Below, in pieces: positions 7,731 to 16,095 of a DNA stretch of 64,000 nucleotides (its first letter is position 1; the number at the start of each line of letters is the position of its first letter). The notes beneath the pieces were generated by a model that was not told where the DNA came from, made no database searches, and was given only the letters and a program-made list of their open reading frames with translations. Source of the stretch: Leptolyngbya sp. BL0902 (GTDB lineage: Bacteria; Cyanobacteriota; Cyanobacteriia; Phormidesmidales; Phormidesmidaceae); the NCBI RefSeq assembly GCF_016403105.1, contig NZ_CP046155.1, forward strand, positions 248,001 to 312,000, read 5' to 3'. Made by a program: the position numbers and the translations under genes.

Positions 7731-9701
7731 TTACCCGGCGGGCAGTGCCTCTAGCGCAAACCGATCAAACTCCACAGCGGCGGCACCGGGCTGGCGGGTA
7801 TCGAAGGCGTAGCTGCGGACGTCTCCGCTGGCGGTGTCGAGGATGCTGAAGGCTGTTAGGTGGTTGCTGTCGAGGTAGGGGAGGGGTTGTCCCTGATCAT
7901 CCACCAAGGGCGGGGCCACGGTGGGAACGATGGGCGCTAGGCCGTTAGGGTCGCCCTGGGCCACGTAGTCGTTAGGGTTAAAGCGGCTGAAGGCTGCGAG
8001 GCCCGCATCCGTGGGAATGGGGCGGCGGCGATCTTGCCAGAAGGCTCCGTAGGAGTTGCCCACGTTGGAGGTTTCTAGGTAGTGGGTGCCCCTAGGCGAC
8101 GTAAACCGATTCCACAGGTGAGAGTGGCCGTAGAGCACCAGGTTCACCCCCGCCGCCTCTAGCAGGGGCACTAGGTCGCGGGCGATGTAGTCTTGGTCGC
8201 GAGGGTATTCGTAGCGGACGGCGGTGAGGCGACCGTCGGGGTCATAGTCATACACCGGGACGGGGGTGGTGAAGGCGGGCACGATGTTGTCCCCTAGGGT
8301 GTGGGGCGGATGGTGCAGCATCACCACGGTATATTTGGCCCGTTGGAAGGCGTCGCTGGCTAGTTCTTGCGCCAGCCATTGGTATTGGGGGCTGGCGCGG
8401 TCGATGGCTTCAAAAATGTGCTGACCGTGGCCCCATTGTTCGGGCTGGTCGAGGTCGGCCTGTCGTTCTTGGTAGCGGCCCCGCACCGTGGGGTCGAGGC
8501 TGGCAGGTCGCCAAATTTGGGTCACGTAGAGGGTGATCAGCCGCACATCGCCGAGGGTCACGGCATAGTAATGGCCGTCAGAGTCAGTGTTCACCTCCTG
8601 GCCCTGGGGCTGGCCAAAGATGTCTTCGTAGGTGCGGGTATTGAAGGACTGATCGACGATCCAATTTTGGCGCACCTGCGGATCGGCCCCTGGGTTAACG
8701 CGCTCGGCCACCGTCGGATAGCGGGCCTCCGCCACGGTTTTGGGAATGGCCCGGTTGAACTGCTCCTTCAGCGGTACCGTATCGCTGAATGGCCCCATCA
8801 CCTCATGGTTGCCGATGGCTGGAAACAGCGGGGCGTGCTGGATCAACTCGCCCCCGTGGTAGGTGGTGGTTTGGCCGTTGCGGTCTAGGTTGTAGTGCGC
8901 TCGTCCTTGCAAGGCCGGGAAAAAGGCGTTCCCCTGGCGGTTGTCAAACCATTCGGAGGCCCGATCCGGCACGTTCACCAAATCCCCCGCACAAAAGACG
9001 GCATCCACGTGGCCCAGGGTTTCTTGCACCTTTTGCAAGTTTGCTGCCACCATGGGCAGGTTTTGGTGATCAGAGGTCAGCAGAATTTTTATCCCCTGCC
9101 CCACTGCTGGGGAGGCCGCTAGGGTAAAGGCTTGGCTTTCAGACCGCTGCCCTGGGGCCAACTCGCTCACCACACGGTAGGGATAGCGTTGCCCCGGTGC
9201 TAAACCCGTTACCGTGGCCCGGTGCCGCCAAATGGGCCGCTGCACCACCCCCGTCAACCCCTGAAACTGAGGATGCCCAGGCTGAGAATCGGCGTCCTCC
9301 CGGCTGCGGCTCAGGAGGTTTGTCACGGCAGGTTCCCGATAGCGCAGTGGATCACCCGGCGACCGATGGTTCAGATCTGAGGCTAGGGTTGTCTCCGGCT
9401 GGCCCCACTCTACCCAGTGGCCTTGGCCTTCAAACTCGGTGAACCACACCACCTGCACCGAATCAACCGTAGGCCACAGCAAAAACGGATCGCTGAGTAG
9501 GGACGAAGTCATGGCGGTTGCCCCCTCCTGAAGGGCTACTTGGGATAAAACAGCCCCTCCGCCCGGTGCCGACAGCAGCCCTAACAACCCGGCGATGAAC
9601 GCCGCGATGACAGGCCACCGCTTCGGCCAACCCCGACGAAACCCAAGCCCTCGCCAAAACCTGATGTGGAGCAGCCTAGGATGCGGGGAGCTAGGAACCA
9701 T
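7731..9701 (-). CDS. exported purple-acid-phosphatase-like metallophosphoesterase
   Basis: 656 residues from ATG 9701. The N-terminus has Arg-rich residues then a hydrophobic signal or anchor (WPVIAAFIAGLLGLLSA). Next comes a fibronectin-like domain (VQVVWFTEFEGQGHWVEWG), then a calcineurin-type metallophosphatase core: TSDHQNLP, CAGDLVN, AIGNHEV, VMLHHPPH and LYGHSHLWNR, which supply the bimetal ligands. This order fits secreted purple acid phosphatases and PhoD-like enzymes. The substrate is not defined by sequence. The gene stands alone, followed on its 3' side by the priA end in convergent orientation. Confidence 0.82.
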   Translation of the reverse strand: MVPSSPHPRLLHIRFWRGLGFRRGWPKRWPVIAAFIAGLLGLLSAPGGGAVLSQVALQEGATAMTSSLLSDPFLLWPTVDSVQVVWFTEFEGQGHWVEWGQPETTLASDLNHRSPGDPLRYREPAVTNLLSRSREDADSQPGHPQFQGLTGVVQRPIWRHRATVTGLAPGQRYPYRVVSELAPGQRSESQAFTLAASPAVGQGIKILLTSDHQNLPMVAANLQKVQETLGHVDAVFCAGDLVNVPDRASEWFDNRQGNAFFPALQGRAHYNLDRNGQTTTYHGGELIQHAPLFPAIGNHEVMGPFSDTVPLKEQFNRAIPKTVAEARYPTVAERVNPGADPQVRQNWIVDQSFNTRTYEDIFGQPQGQEVNTDSDGHYYAVTLGDVRLITLYVTQIWRPASLDPTVRGRYQERQADLDQPEQWGHGQHIFEAIDRASPQYQWLAQELASDAFQRAKYTVVMLHHPPHTLGDNIVPAFTTPVPVYDYDPDGRLTAVRYEYPRDQDYIARDLVPLLEAAGVNLVLYGHSHLWNRFTSPRGTHYLETSNVGNSYGAFWQDRRRPIPTDAGLAAFSRFNPNDYVAQGDPNGLAPIVPTVAPPLVDDQGQPLPYLDSNHLTAFSILDTASGDVRSYAFDTRQPGAAAVEFDRFALEALPAG

Positions 9702-10048
9702 AGGGATTGGGACATACGGATTTAGCCCTAGGGTAGCGATAAATGAAGCGTGTGGTGACGTTGAAAAATCGCCAGTGTAGAAACTGTCTGTTCGCCACCA
9801 ACGACAGCGAGGAATTGTGACAGCTTGAAGCAGCACCCTAATGATCGGATGCTAAATCTGAGTACAAAATCCTCTATATAAACAAAATCCCCTGTATAAG
9901 TTGAGACTTCCCTCACTGAGGCAGCTATGCCAACCAAAAGCTTCGCCTGGGTGAGATCAGTTTTTGAGTCGGGGGCAAATGACCGGGATTTAGGGTGATT
10001 TTTCCTGGTTTTCCTGCTAACTACATTGGCAAAGCATCGGCGGCCATA
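9702..10048. other. divergent intergenic region
   Basis: About 347 bases lie between a minus-strand phosphatase and a plus-strand TonB-like gene, so both promoters should be here. The segment around 9840-9920 is AT-rich. I found no clear RNA gene, repeat or operator. Confidence 0.4.
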
Positions 10049-10894
10049 ATGATGAAGCCGTTTTTCCTCAAGTCTTGGCGATGGTCTGGCGGTAGCCTGC
10101 TGGTGCTGGTATCGGCGGGTCTCCATGGTCTATTGCTGGCCATGCCCACCCCCAAGACATCTCCCCCCCCCGAATCCGTCACGACCCTTGCGCCCTTGAG
10201 GGATCGTGCGAGTCTAGAGGCCAGCATTTCCGACCCGGTGGCTGTAGTGCGATTGCCCCACCTCGCGACCTCTTCCCCACCGCCCGAAGCAGCGTCGCCC
10301 GCTATGTCGCGCCCCCATCCTACGGCTACTTCCCCAGCCTCCTCAGCCCAGGAACTTCCTCTACCGCCGCCCGCCCCCACTCCAGAACGCCCCGCCCTGG
10401 AATCGCCAACGCCAGGGCAGCCCGTCCCGGAGCAGCCCGTCCCGGAGCAGCCCATCCCGGAGCCTACTCCCTCAGAACCAGAGCCTAGGCCCCCTGGCCT
10501 GGTTTACAACCACAAAACCGTCGAATTAACCACCGATACCCGCGACTTTTTAACCTGGTACACTGCCCAAAACTGGGATGCCTTTGACCCAGACCCACCG
10601 CTGCCTGCCCCCAAGGAACTCTCCCCGCTACAGGTTGTCTACAGCGGGGAGATTTGCCTGCCCATTCCCCCGGCTCCAGGCCGTTTGGAGGTGATTGTGG
10701 GTAGCAACGGCCAGCTTTCCCGTGCCCCCCGCCTCCTTGCCACCACGGGCTACGATGATTTGGATGCCGACGCCCTTGCCCTCGCAGCCCAGCAAAACTT
10801 CAGCGAAGCCGCTAACCCCAGTCGGCCCAACCCCACGGTCTATTGGTTGCCGATAGAGGTGCAGTATCAAGGGCCAGCCTGTCTACCGGGCTAG
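10049..10894 (+). CDS. TonB-like energy transducer with proline-rich spacer
   Basis: 281 residues from ATG 10049 (or the adjacent ATG 10052). Seen: a short basic N-terminus, one transmembrane segment (SGGSLLVLVSAGLHGLLLAM), a long Pro/Ala/Ser/Glu-rich spacer with PVPEQ repeats (about residues 120-150), and a C-terminal globular domain ending in YWLPIEVQYQGP. This architecture is that of TonB-type proteins spanning the periplasm, and the C-terminal LATTGYDDLDADALALAA stretch resembles TonB C-terminal repeats. No ExbB/ExbD gene lies nearby, so the TonB role is inferred from architecture only. Confidence 0.6.
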   Translation: MMKPFFLKSWRWSGGSLLVLVSAGLHGLLLAMPTPKTSPPPESVTTLAPLRDRASLEASISDPVAVVRLPHLATSSPPPEAASPAMSRPHPTATSPASSAQELPLPPPAPTPERPALESPTPGQPVPEQPVPEQPIPEPTPSEPEPRPPGLVYNHKTVELTTDTRDFLTWYTAQNWDAFDPDPPLPAPKELSPLQVVYSGEICLPIPPAPGRLEVIVGSNGQLSRAPRLLATTGYDDLDADALALAAQQNFSEAANPSRPNPTVYWLPIEVQYQGPACLPG

Positions 10895-10916
10895 GATTGC
10901 CAACTACGGTCAGGGC

Positions 10917-11120
10917 TTAGTCGGTGAGGCGAATGCGTCCAGCGCGCACCAGATCAAACACTTGGTTAATCTGATGGCGATCTTCAGCGGAGAGTTGGCT
11001 GCTGAGCAGGGCTGACGTCAGCCTGAGGTGATCGCGGCGCTTGAGCACCCCCTGGCGCATGGCTTCGGACACGCAGGGCTCAATATTGTGCGGTGAAGAT
11101 CGAGACGTAGATGACACCAT
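10917..11120 (-). CDS. small conserved hypothetical protein
   Basis: 67 residues, soluble, with a helical core (AMRQGVLKRRDHLRLTSALL, then LSAEDRHQINQVFDLVRAG). The well-formed amphipathic helices and highly charged composition support real coding. It resembles short conserved cyanobacterial proteins of unknown function. It converges with the TonB-like gene. Confidence 0.6.
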   Translation of the reverse strand: MVSSTSRSSPHNIEPCVSEAMRQGVLKRRDHLRLTSALLSSQLSAEDRHQINQVFDLVRAGRIRLTD

Positions 11121-11254
11121 AACGGTTTGACTCTCAGAACAGAGGAGGATGGTTTGCGGTAGATCACCTGTAGCCCACGGGGTATGACATGGGTGCTAGG
11201 CTTTGTCGAGTTTCGTAGCGCAGGCTACGGGTGTTGATGCTCTTAAGATTCCCC

Positions 11255-11398
11255 ATGGGCCTTCAGAACGAACAAAACGCCTGTGAAGATTCGGTGAAGC
11301 TTGTATTAAAGCGTAATCCCCCACCCGATCACGAGGGGGAGACCACGGAAGCTAGCCAACTCGCAGACTTAGAGGACTTGCTCACGGCCCCTAGTTAG
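11255..11398 (+). CDS. possible small protein, 47 residues
   Basis: ATG at 11255 opens a 47-codon frame, acidic towards its end (LADLEDLL). It stops 42 bases before the next start, so it could be co-transcribed with the exported protein downstream. No homology is recognised and no strong ribosome site is visible, so this remains tentative. Confidence 0.3.
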   Translation: MGLQNEQNACEDSVKLVLKRNPPPDHEGETTEASQLADLEDLLTAPS

Positions 11399-11440
11399 GA
11401 TTACGGTCAACACAACCGCTGTTTTATGGAGATAGACACC

Positions 11441-12022
11441 ATGCCAAACCCTGGGAACCGCAATGGGAACCGAACCTTGACAGGGTTAGCCTTGGCAAGT
11501 GGATCTGTGCTGCTTGGCACAGTTCTGGCCGCCGTCGCAGCGCTGGCCACAGATCATCCAGCGCCGTCAGCCCAAATTCGCCTGCCCGACCAACGCCTCT
11601 GCACCTACGTGGGGCCGCAGCCCCGCCAAAGTGAGTTTGACACGCTTCTTTCCTACGACTGCGGCGATGGCTTGGGCATCCAGGGTGCGGTGACGGTGGA
11701 TGGAACCCAGATGATCTTGGATCGGGAGCGGCGGGCCAGCTTTCGTCAAGATCCCGGCATTCGCCTGGAAACGGTTCGCTTTTTGATTGCTGAGATCAGA
11801 CTAGCCGATGGTACTCTTTGTCGCCACGCAGGAGATGGGGCGACCTTGGCGTTTGATGGCAAGCGCTTAAACTATACCTGTGGCCGCTCCATAGGTCTGA
11901 TTGGAGACCTTGCCGTAGGCGCAGGCGGCGTGTTTGAAGTTGAGAAAGCAAACCTCAGCGGCACCAGTCTGGTCTCTAGCGAGGTCGTGACCATCCACCG
12001 ATTGGGAGCGGTCAGCCGTTAG
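11441..12022 (+). CDS. hypothetical exported protein with duplicated domain
   Basis: 193 residues from ATG 11441, which has GGAG nine bases upstream; an earlier in-frame ATG at 11426 overlaps that ribosome site. There is an N-terminal hydrophobic segment (LTGLALASGSVLLGTVLAAVAALA). The mature part contains two similar halves, each with a Cys pair: RLPDQRLCTYVG...LSYDCGDGLGI and RLADGTLCRHAG...LNYTCGRSIGL. This looks like an internal duplication of a roughly 70-residue unit with one likely disulfide per unit. Function unknown. Confidence 0.7.
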   Translation: MPNPGNRNGNRTLTGLALASGSVLLGTVLAAVAALATDHPAPSAQIRLPDQRLCTYVGPQPRQSEFDTLLSYDCGDGLGIQGAVTVDGTQMILDRERRASFRQDPGIRLETVRFLIAEIRLADGTLCRHAGDGATLAFDGKRLNYTCGRSIGLIGDLAVGAGGVFEVEKANLSGTSLVSSEVVTIHRLGAVSR

Positions 12023-12259
12023 GGTATCGACCCAGCAACCCGGTTGTTTACCCCCGATTAAAAACCGAGCCTGCTTGGGCTGAGCTTGATTGATCCCATG
12101 CGGACTGAACTTGTCGTTAGCGTAGCCTCCGCAACGAGGAGAGCCCCCATGGAGAGAGGGAGGCGTCTACTCAGCTTTAGTATGAGATGTAGAGCCTTGT
12201 ACCCTCAAAGCTGACGTTGTTTCACCTCCAGCGATGGCAGGGATCTCAACCTCAGTACC

Positions 12260-12772
12260 TTACTCCTGCACCACGACCGGGGTACCGATGCTAGACCAGT
12301 TGAAAAACCACTCGGCATGGTCAACAGCCACATTGACGCAGCCATGGCTGACGGGGGTACCAAAGTTGTGGTGCCAGTAGGCTCCATGGATGGCATAGCC
12401 CCGGTAAAAATACATCGTCCACGGCACATTGGGCACGTCATAATCCGCACCCCGCATCCGGGCAGTGCGGTGCATCGACTGAATCGCAAAGACACCCCTC
12501 ACCGTTGGCGTTGAGGGCTTCCCGGTCGAAACAATGACCGCATACACCGGGGTATTTCCTTCCCAGGCATACAAACGCTGGCTCGACAAATCAACCTGCA
12601 ACCAGCGCTGATTGGATTGCTGCAACCGCTCAACCTGGGCGGCGATTTCGGCATCGGTGAGCGCCAGGGCAGGCCCCACAACGGGCGTACTCAATCCGGC
12701 ACTACTCATCAGTAGAGCTAGCAACAACCCGTTCCAACAGCCTCGCAGCCAGCGCGGTTGAGAGCGACGCAT
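12260..12772 (-). CDS. L,D-transpeptidase (YkuD domain), exported
   Basis: 170 residues with an N-terminal signal segment (GCWNGLLLALLMSSAGLS). The YkuD domain follows: WLQVDLSSQRLYAWEGN at its start and the catalytic signature IHGAYWHHNF...SHGCVNV with His and nucleophilic Cys near the end. Family role: 3-3 cross-linking of peptidoglycan or attachment of proteins to it, in the periplasm. Short, single-domain form common in cyanobacteria. Confidence 0.9.
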   Translation of the reverse strand: MRRSQPRWLRGCWNGLLLALLMSSAGLSTPVVGPALALTDAEIAAQVERLQQSNQRWLQVDLSSQRLYAWEGNTPVYAVIVSTGKPSTPTVRGVFAIQSMHRTARMRGADYDVPNVPWTMYFYRGYAIHGAYWHHNFGTPVSHGCVNVAVDHAEWFFNWSSIGTPVVVQE

Positions 12773-13044
12773 GGAATTACCTCAACGGTCTATATGATCA
12801 TCACTTCAGTACGCAGAGAAGTAATCACGCAGATAGCAATGATTCTTTAGGCCATTGGAGCCATCGAGGGGATTAATACAGGGTGGCCAAACCCCTGACT
12901 TTGGGCTACTCTCTACCGCCTTGGCCGCTAGTCTGGGTTGAAGGGGATACGTTGACTCAAGGATCGAAATGCTCAAAGATGTGCATTTCGATCTGGCTGT
13001 GTGAAGGCTAGGTTGCCAGATAGGTCAATGGTGATTTGCATGGT
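12773..13044. other. left boundary of AT-richer accessory block
   Basis: Composition changes here from GC-rich core sequence to the block reaching about 19.8 kb. The only coding trace is the antitoxin-like remnant at 12973-13041. No tRNA or integrase gene is visible. Confidence 0.4.
12973..13041 (-). pseudogene. antitoxin-like N-terminal remnant, copy 1
   Basis: A 22-codon frame starting MQITIDLSGNLA and stopping soon after. The same start (MQITIDLLDNLA) occurs at 14349. A short beta-strand start of this type is common in small antitoxins, but the family cannot be fixed. The two remnants bracket the HepT/MntA pair. Confidence 0.4.
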
Positions 13045-13476
13045 TTAGGCTCCTGTTTCAGGGGGTTGGCTTAGGGTGTCTAAGTAGGTGATGGTTGCTT
13101 TTCCCCAGATGCTTTCTTCTAGGAAGTGTTGGGCGATTTCGATGAGAGTGGCTTTGGTGGCTTGGAGATGACGTTCGGGATTGAGAAGTTGTTGGCGCAG
13201 AGTGGCCCATTTGGAGGAACTGCTGTGCTGGATTTCGGTAAATTCTGCGTTAATAATTGCGAGGGCTTCGGATTCGCTGGTGACAGTGGGGTGCTGGCTT
13301 TGAAGGTGGGTAATCAGAGCTTTTAGATCCACCATGGCTGCTTGCATAGATGGATCGGTAGCGTAGTTATACTGTGCTTCAATGTAGGTATCGACCTGCT
13401 CGAAGATTTGTACCTTTTCGGCTTTGGGGAAGTTGTATTTTGAGGCTTCTGCCATGGCTACTTTGGCGAGGTACAA
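13045..13476 (-). pseudogene. N-terminally truncated cyanobacterial hypothetical protein
   Basis: About 143 residues, alpha-helical, with YFNPKAEK-like and LLNPERHLQATKATL segments and a C-terminal WGKATITYLDTLS. It has no good start: the first codon is TTG and the same frame continues upstream (IVASVLNLYLAKVA) to a stop. This suggests the loss of an N-terminal part. Similar C-terminal segments occur in multi-domain cyanobacterial proteins of unknown role; an effector-associated adaptor role is only a guess. Confidence 0.5.
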
Positions 13477-13557
13477 GTTAAGAACTGAGGCTACTATAGG
13501 TTAGACATACCAGAGATTTTGCTATACCGTCACCGAATGGATAAAGGCTGTATCTAT

Positions 13558-13908
13558 TTAGTTGGGTTGCTCACCTGGAAGCATTGGTGTCAATTCACTT
13601 AGTAAACCTGGAATGTCAACCTCTGCGGTCTTCCAGACCTCATCCAGATCAATATCATCATAGCGATGAATTAATTTATCCCGCATTCCAGCGATGAGCG
13701 ACCAGGGAATATTGGGGTTCTGCATCCTTAGTTCTGAGGAAAGGCGTTTGACGGCCTCCCCAATAATCAATAACTGAAAAACGATGGCGGACTGAGTTCT
13801 GTCGTCCTCAAGAAAAGCTTCTTTATCCATGCCATACTTGTATCTCAAAATCTTTTGAGAAGCGTGAAAAATATCTAAAAGAGTGGCATGGTCACGATTG
13901 CTGAGCAT
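13558..13908 (-). CDS. hepT: HepT-like HEPN (DUF86) ribonuclease toxin
   Basis: 116 residues from ATG 13908, which overlaps the mntA end by 17 bases (translational coupling). Seen: the helical HEPN core and the active-site motif RDKLIHRYDDID, i.e. R-x4-H-x-Y, near residue 85. Family knowledge: HepT is an RNase neutralised when MntA adds AMP residues to the Tyr of this motif. All three motif residues are present, so the toxin looks intact. An upstream in-frame start at 13968 would lie deeper in mntA and is less likely. Confidence 0.88.
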   Translation of the reverse strand: MLSNRDHATLLDIFHASQKILRYKYGMDKEAFLEDDRTQSAIVFQLLIIGEAVKRLSSELRMQNPNIPWSLIAGMRDKLIHRYDDIDLDEVWKTAEVDIPGLLSELTPMLPGEQPN

Positions 13909-14209
13909 AAATCTTCTGGGCGGTAGAAAGAATTTCCTGGCGACGAATCCAATTTTGGCTGCGTTCAATAGCTCGTTTGCTAATTAAGTCAACTTTTCTT
14001 CCTAAAATAGATTCAAGTTCTTGCTGAATTTCAATATGTTCTAATAAACCCCAGTCAGAGGTTGGTGAAAAGGTCACAAGAAGATCAATGTCGCTGTTGG
14101 GGTGGAAGTCATCGCGTAGGACAGAGCCAAAGGCAGAAAGTTCAGTGATCTGCCAGCGCTGACAAAGCTCGTGAATGGATTTTTGTGGGAGGGAAATTTT
14201 AAGTGCCAT
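13892..14209 (-). CDS. mntA: MntA-like minimal nucleotidyltransferase antitoxin
   Basis: 105 residues. Seen: the MNT signature GSVLRDDFHPNSDIDLLV, i.e. GS-x10-D-x-D, with both catalytic Asp, followed by a helix and GRKVDLISKRA. Family knowledge: adenylylates the partner HepT toxin. It is the upstream gene of the pair and overlaps hepT. Composition is more AT-rich than core neighbours. Confidence 0.88.
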   Translation of the reverse strand: MALKISLPQKSIHELCQRWQITELSAFGSVLRDDFHPNSDIDLLVTFSPTSDWGLLEHIEIQQELESILGRKVDLISKRAIERSQNWIRRQEILSTAQKIYAQQS

Positions 14210-14349
14210 GGGGATTGACCTAACTGGATTTTTGGCAAATTTTCGTTTATGGTTCCGGCTTGGCGATATTGCTTGGGCGATTTCTGAGAGGATAGATTCT
14301 CTATATATTTAGTGGCTAGGTTATCGAGTAAGTCGATGGTGATTTGCAT
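14210..14349 (-). pseudogene. antitoxin-like remnant, copy 2
   Basis: A frame starting MQITIDLLDNLATKYIENL runs without a sensible end straight into the mntA coding region in another frame. The first 12 codons match copy 1 at 13041 closely. It is read as the leftover 5' end of a small antitoxin-type gene, not as a functional gene. Confidence 0.4.
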
Positions 14350-14429
14350 ATCTCCAAGCTCCGCATCTAAATACGTAGTGTCTTAGACGATTCTAGGGAA
14401 TGCTACATCATATTGTCAGTTCTATATTT

Positions 14430-15191
14430 CTAAATTTGGATATCATATCGTTCGACAAGGCTTTCTATATCTTTCTTGATATCCTCTATAATCTGTAGCA
14501 AATAAATAGAGTCTGATTCTTTTATTTTAGAAGGCTTTGAAGCGAGAAAAAGAGTTATCGAGAGAATCTGATTTCGTCTTGGCGGAGTTAGTTCTCTTAA
14601 AGCTTTATCAGTCGCGGAATCTAACATAGGAGGAGAAGAACTTACAAATGTGTCTTCCCACCACTCTTGAATTCCGGTTTTCACTTTTTCTGGATTTATT
14701 GTGAATCTAAGGCCAGAAAAAGTAATATCAATGCTGCGATCTTTTGATGGAATCTCTCGATCTATAGGAATAGCCTTTAGATCGACACATAAATTAACCA
14801 GAAATTTTAATCCTTCATCTGCCTTAGCAATGCTTCTTCGCTGCTCTTCAGGAGAAGTAACAGTATCTATATGATTCAGCAAAATACACAAATCTCTAAT
14901 TTGTTGCACATTCTCATTTGATACATCCTGCATTTTTATTTTTAATCGTGCAAGTTTCTTGTCGGTTGAAAGTGAAAGTACATCCTTTTCAAGTTCCGAC
15001 ATTTCATTTCTGGCTGCTCTGGTATGACTGGCTAAATCATTAGTTTTAGAGCTTATCGCACAGGAAGGATTTGATTCTTGATTCAAATCATGCTTGAGTT
15101 GATTGTTTACTCGTTTTGCATCATGGTCGGCACTGACTGGGAGTCCGACTGACTTTGTAGGATATTGAAGACCTGCGTTCTGGCTGCCCAA
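14430..15191 (-). CDS. hypothetical soluble protein of the GTPase operon, start uncertain
   Basis: Up to 253 residues from TTG 15191; the first ATG is at 15002 (190 residues). Mostly helical, with LKFLVNLCVDLKAIPIDRE and a conserved-looking SLVERYDIQI end; no known domain recognised. It overlaps the upstream gene by 85 bases in the -1 frame. None of its candidate starts has a ribosome site. The frame is open upstream exactly to a run of nine A in the upstream gene, with a stop two codons before that run. It may be expressed by slippage at the run or by coupling. Confidence 0.6.
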   Translation of the reverse strand: MGSQNAGLQYPTKSVGLPVSADHDAKRVNNQLKHDLNQESNPSCAISSKTNDLASHTRAARNEMSELEKDVLSLSTDKKLARLKIKMQDVSNENVQQIRDLCILLNHIDTVTSPEEQRRSIAKADEGLKFLVNLCVDLKAIPIDREIPSKDRSIDITFSGLRFTINPEKVKTGIQEWWEDTFVSSSPPMLDSATDKALRELTPPRRNQILSITLFLASKPSKIKESDSIYLLQIIEDIKKDIESLVERYDIQI

Positions 15192-16060
15192 AGTATCATC
15201 AGGAGTATTATTAATGAAATGATCAGGAGTAGGGCTACTACGCCGCGCTTGGGTGGATGACTCGAAGTCTTTTTTTTTGGCTCAGATCTCCCTGCCGAAC
15301 CATCAATGGCTTCAGAGAAAGAATCTTCTTTTACTTTTTGCTCAATTACTTCTGGTTTTGCTGTTAGGCTAGCTACATTGCCTCTGTGGTTAAGCCATCT
15401 TTCACTTTCAGTTTGCTTGATTTCTGAAATAACGACAGCAGTTTCCATGCCATCAAATGAGCCTTTCCGCAATTGAGTTGCTATTTGAACAACCTCTTTA
15501 TCGGTTTTGAACTTGTTACACTCTAGATAGTTTTGGTTAGGATGACTGCTGTCTTCTAACTCAAGGTTTTCTGTATGGTTTTCGGGATCTTCATAAATTT
15601 TATTGAGGTCATCAGCTTTAACCTTGTAATCATTCAGTCCATCAAACTCGATGGATGAGCTAATCGTTGTTCTAAACTTGCTTTCTAGATCCCAAAGACC
15701 TAATAAAGCACAATAGGCTAATTTTCTCAGCCTCTCCTCGGTTTCCTTGTTGTCATCTCCAACCCAAAGCACCACCTCAGAGATACGTCGGCCCAGTTTT
15801 TCCGAGCGATCTGGTGTTGCATCTATGCCTGTTACTTCTAGAAATACCTTGCCGTTATATTTAGCCAAAATTAAACAAGGATTCTTATCAGAAATAGCTG
15901 AGTTAACACTGATTTTAGAATCGCCATCTGGCACAACTTGTTCCATCAGGATCTCAGGATCTTCTTTAAGCTGTTCTGGCTTGCTAACATTTCGCCAGTG
16001 AATACCCACTGACCCTAGGGGAGAACTTCTAACATAAATCTCAATCTGATCTGGCATCAT
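15107..16060 (-). CDS. hypothetical protein with C-terminal membrane anchor
   Basis: 317 residues. An N-terminal domain of about 150 residues (SSPLGSVGIHWRNVSKPEQL, then LRKLAYCALLGLWDLE) is followed by an acidic linker. A basic patch with KKK, then PPKRG, precedes a single transmembrane helix (VVALLLIISLIILLMILW, about residues 273-292) and a short tail. It starts 35 bases after the P-loop NTPase gene, so it belongs to the same operon. No known family recognised. The KKK codons form a nine-A run at 15270-15278. Confidence 0.65.
   Translation of the reverse strand: MMPDQIEIYVRSSPLGSVGIHWRNVSKPEQLKEDPEILMEQVVPDGDSKISVNSAISDKNPCLILAKYNGKVFLEVTGIDATPDRSEKLGRRISEVVLWVGDDNKETEERLRKLAYCALLGLWDLESKFRTTISSSIEFDGLNDYKVKADDLNKIYEDPENHTENLELEDSSHPNQNYLECNKFKTDKEVVQIATQLRKGSFDGMETAVVISEIKQTESERWLNHRGNVASLTAKPEVIEQKVKEDSFSEAIDGSAGRSEPKKKTSSHPPKRGVVALLLIISLIILLMILWAARTQVFNILQSQSDSQSVPTMMQNE
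15270..15278 (-). other. A9 slippery run at the junction of two reading frames
   Basis: On the minus strand the codons read CCA AAA AAA AAG. A -1 shift here (or one extra A) gives a continuous frame DFESSTQARRSS... into the downstream ORF, skipping the membrane anchor. The -1 frame has a TGA two codons before the run and no stop after it until 14430. Confidence 0.5.
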
Positions 16061-16095
16061 TTTAGTGTCCTGGGTAGAGATGGTATGGGGTTTAG

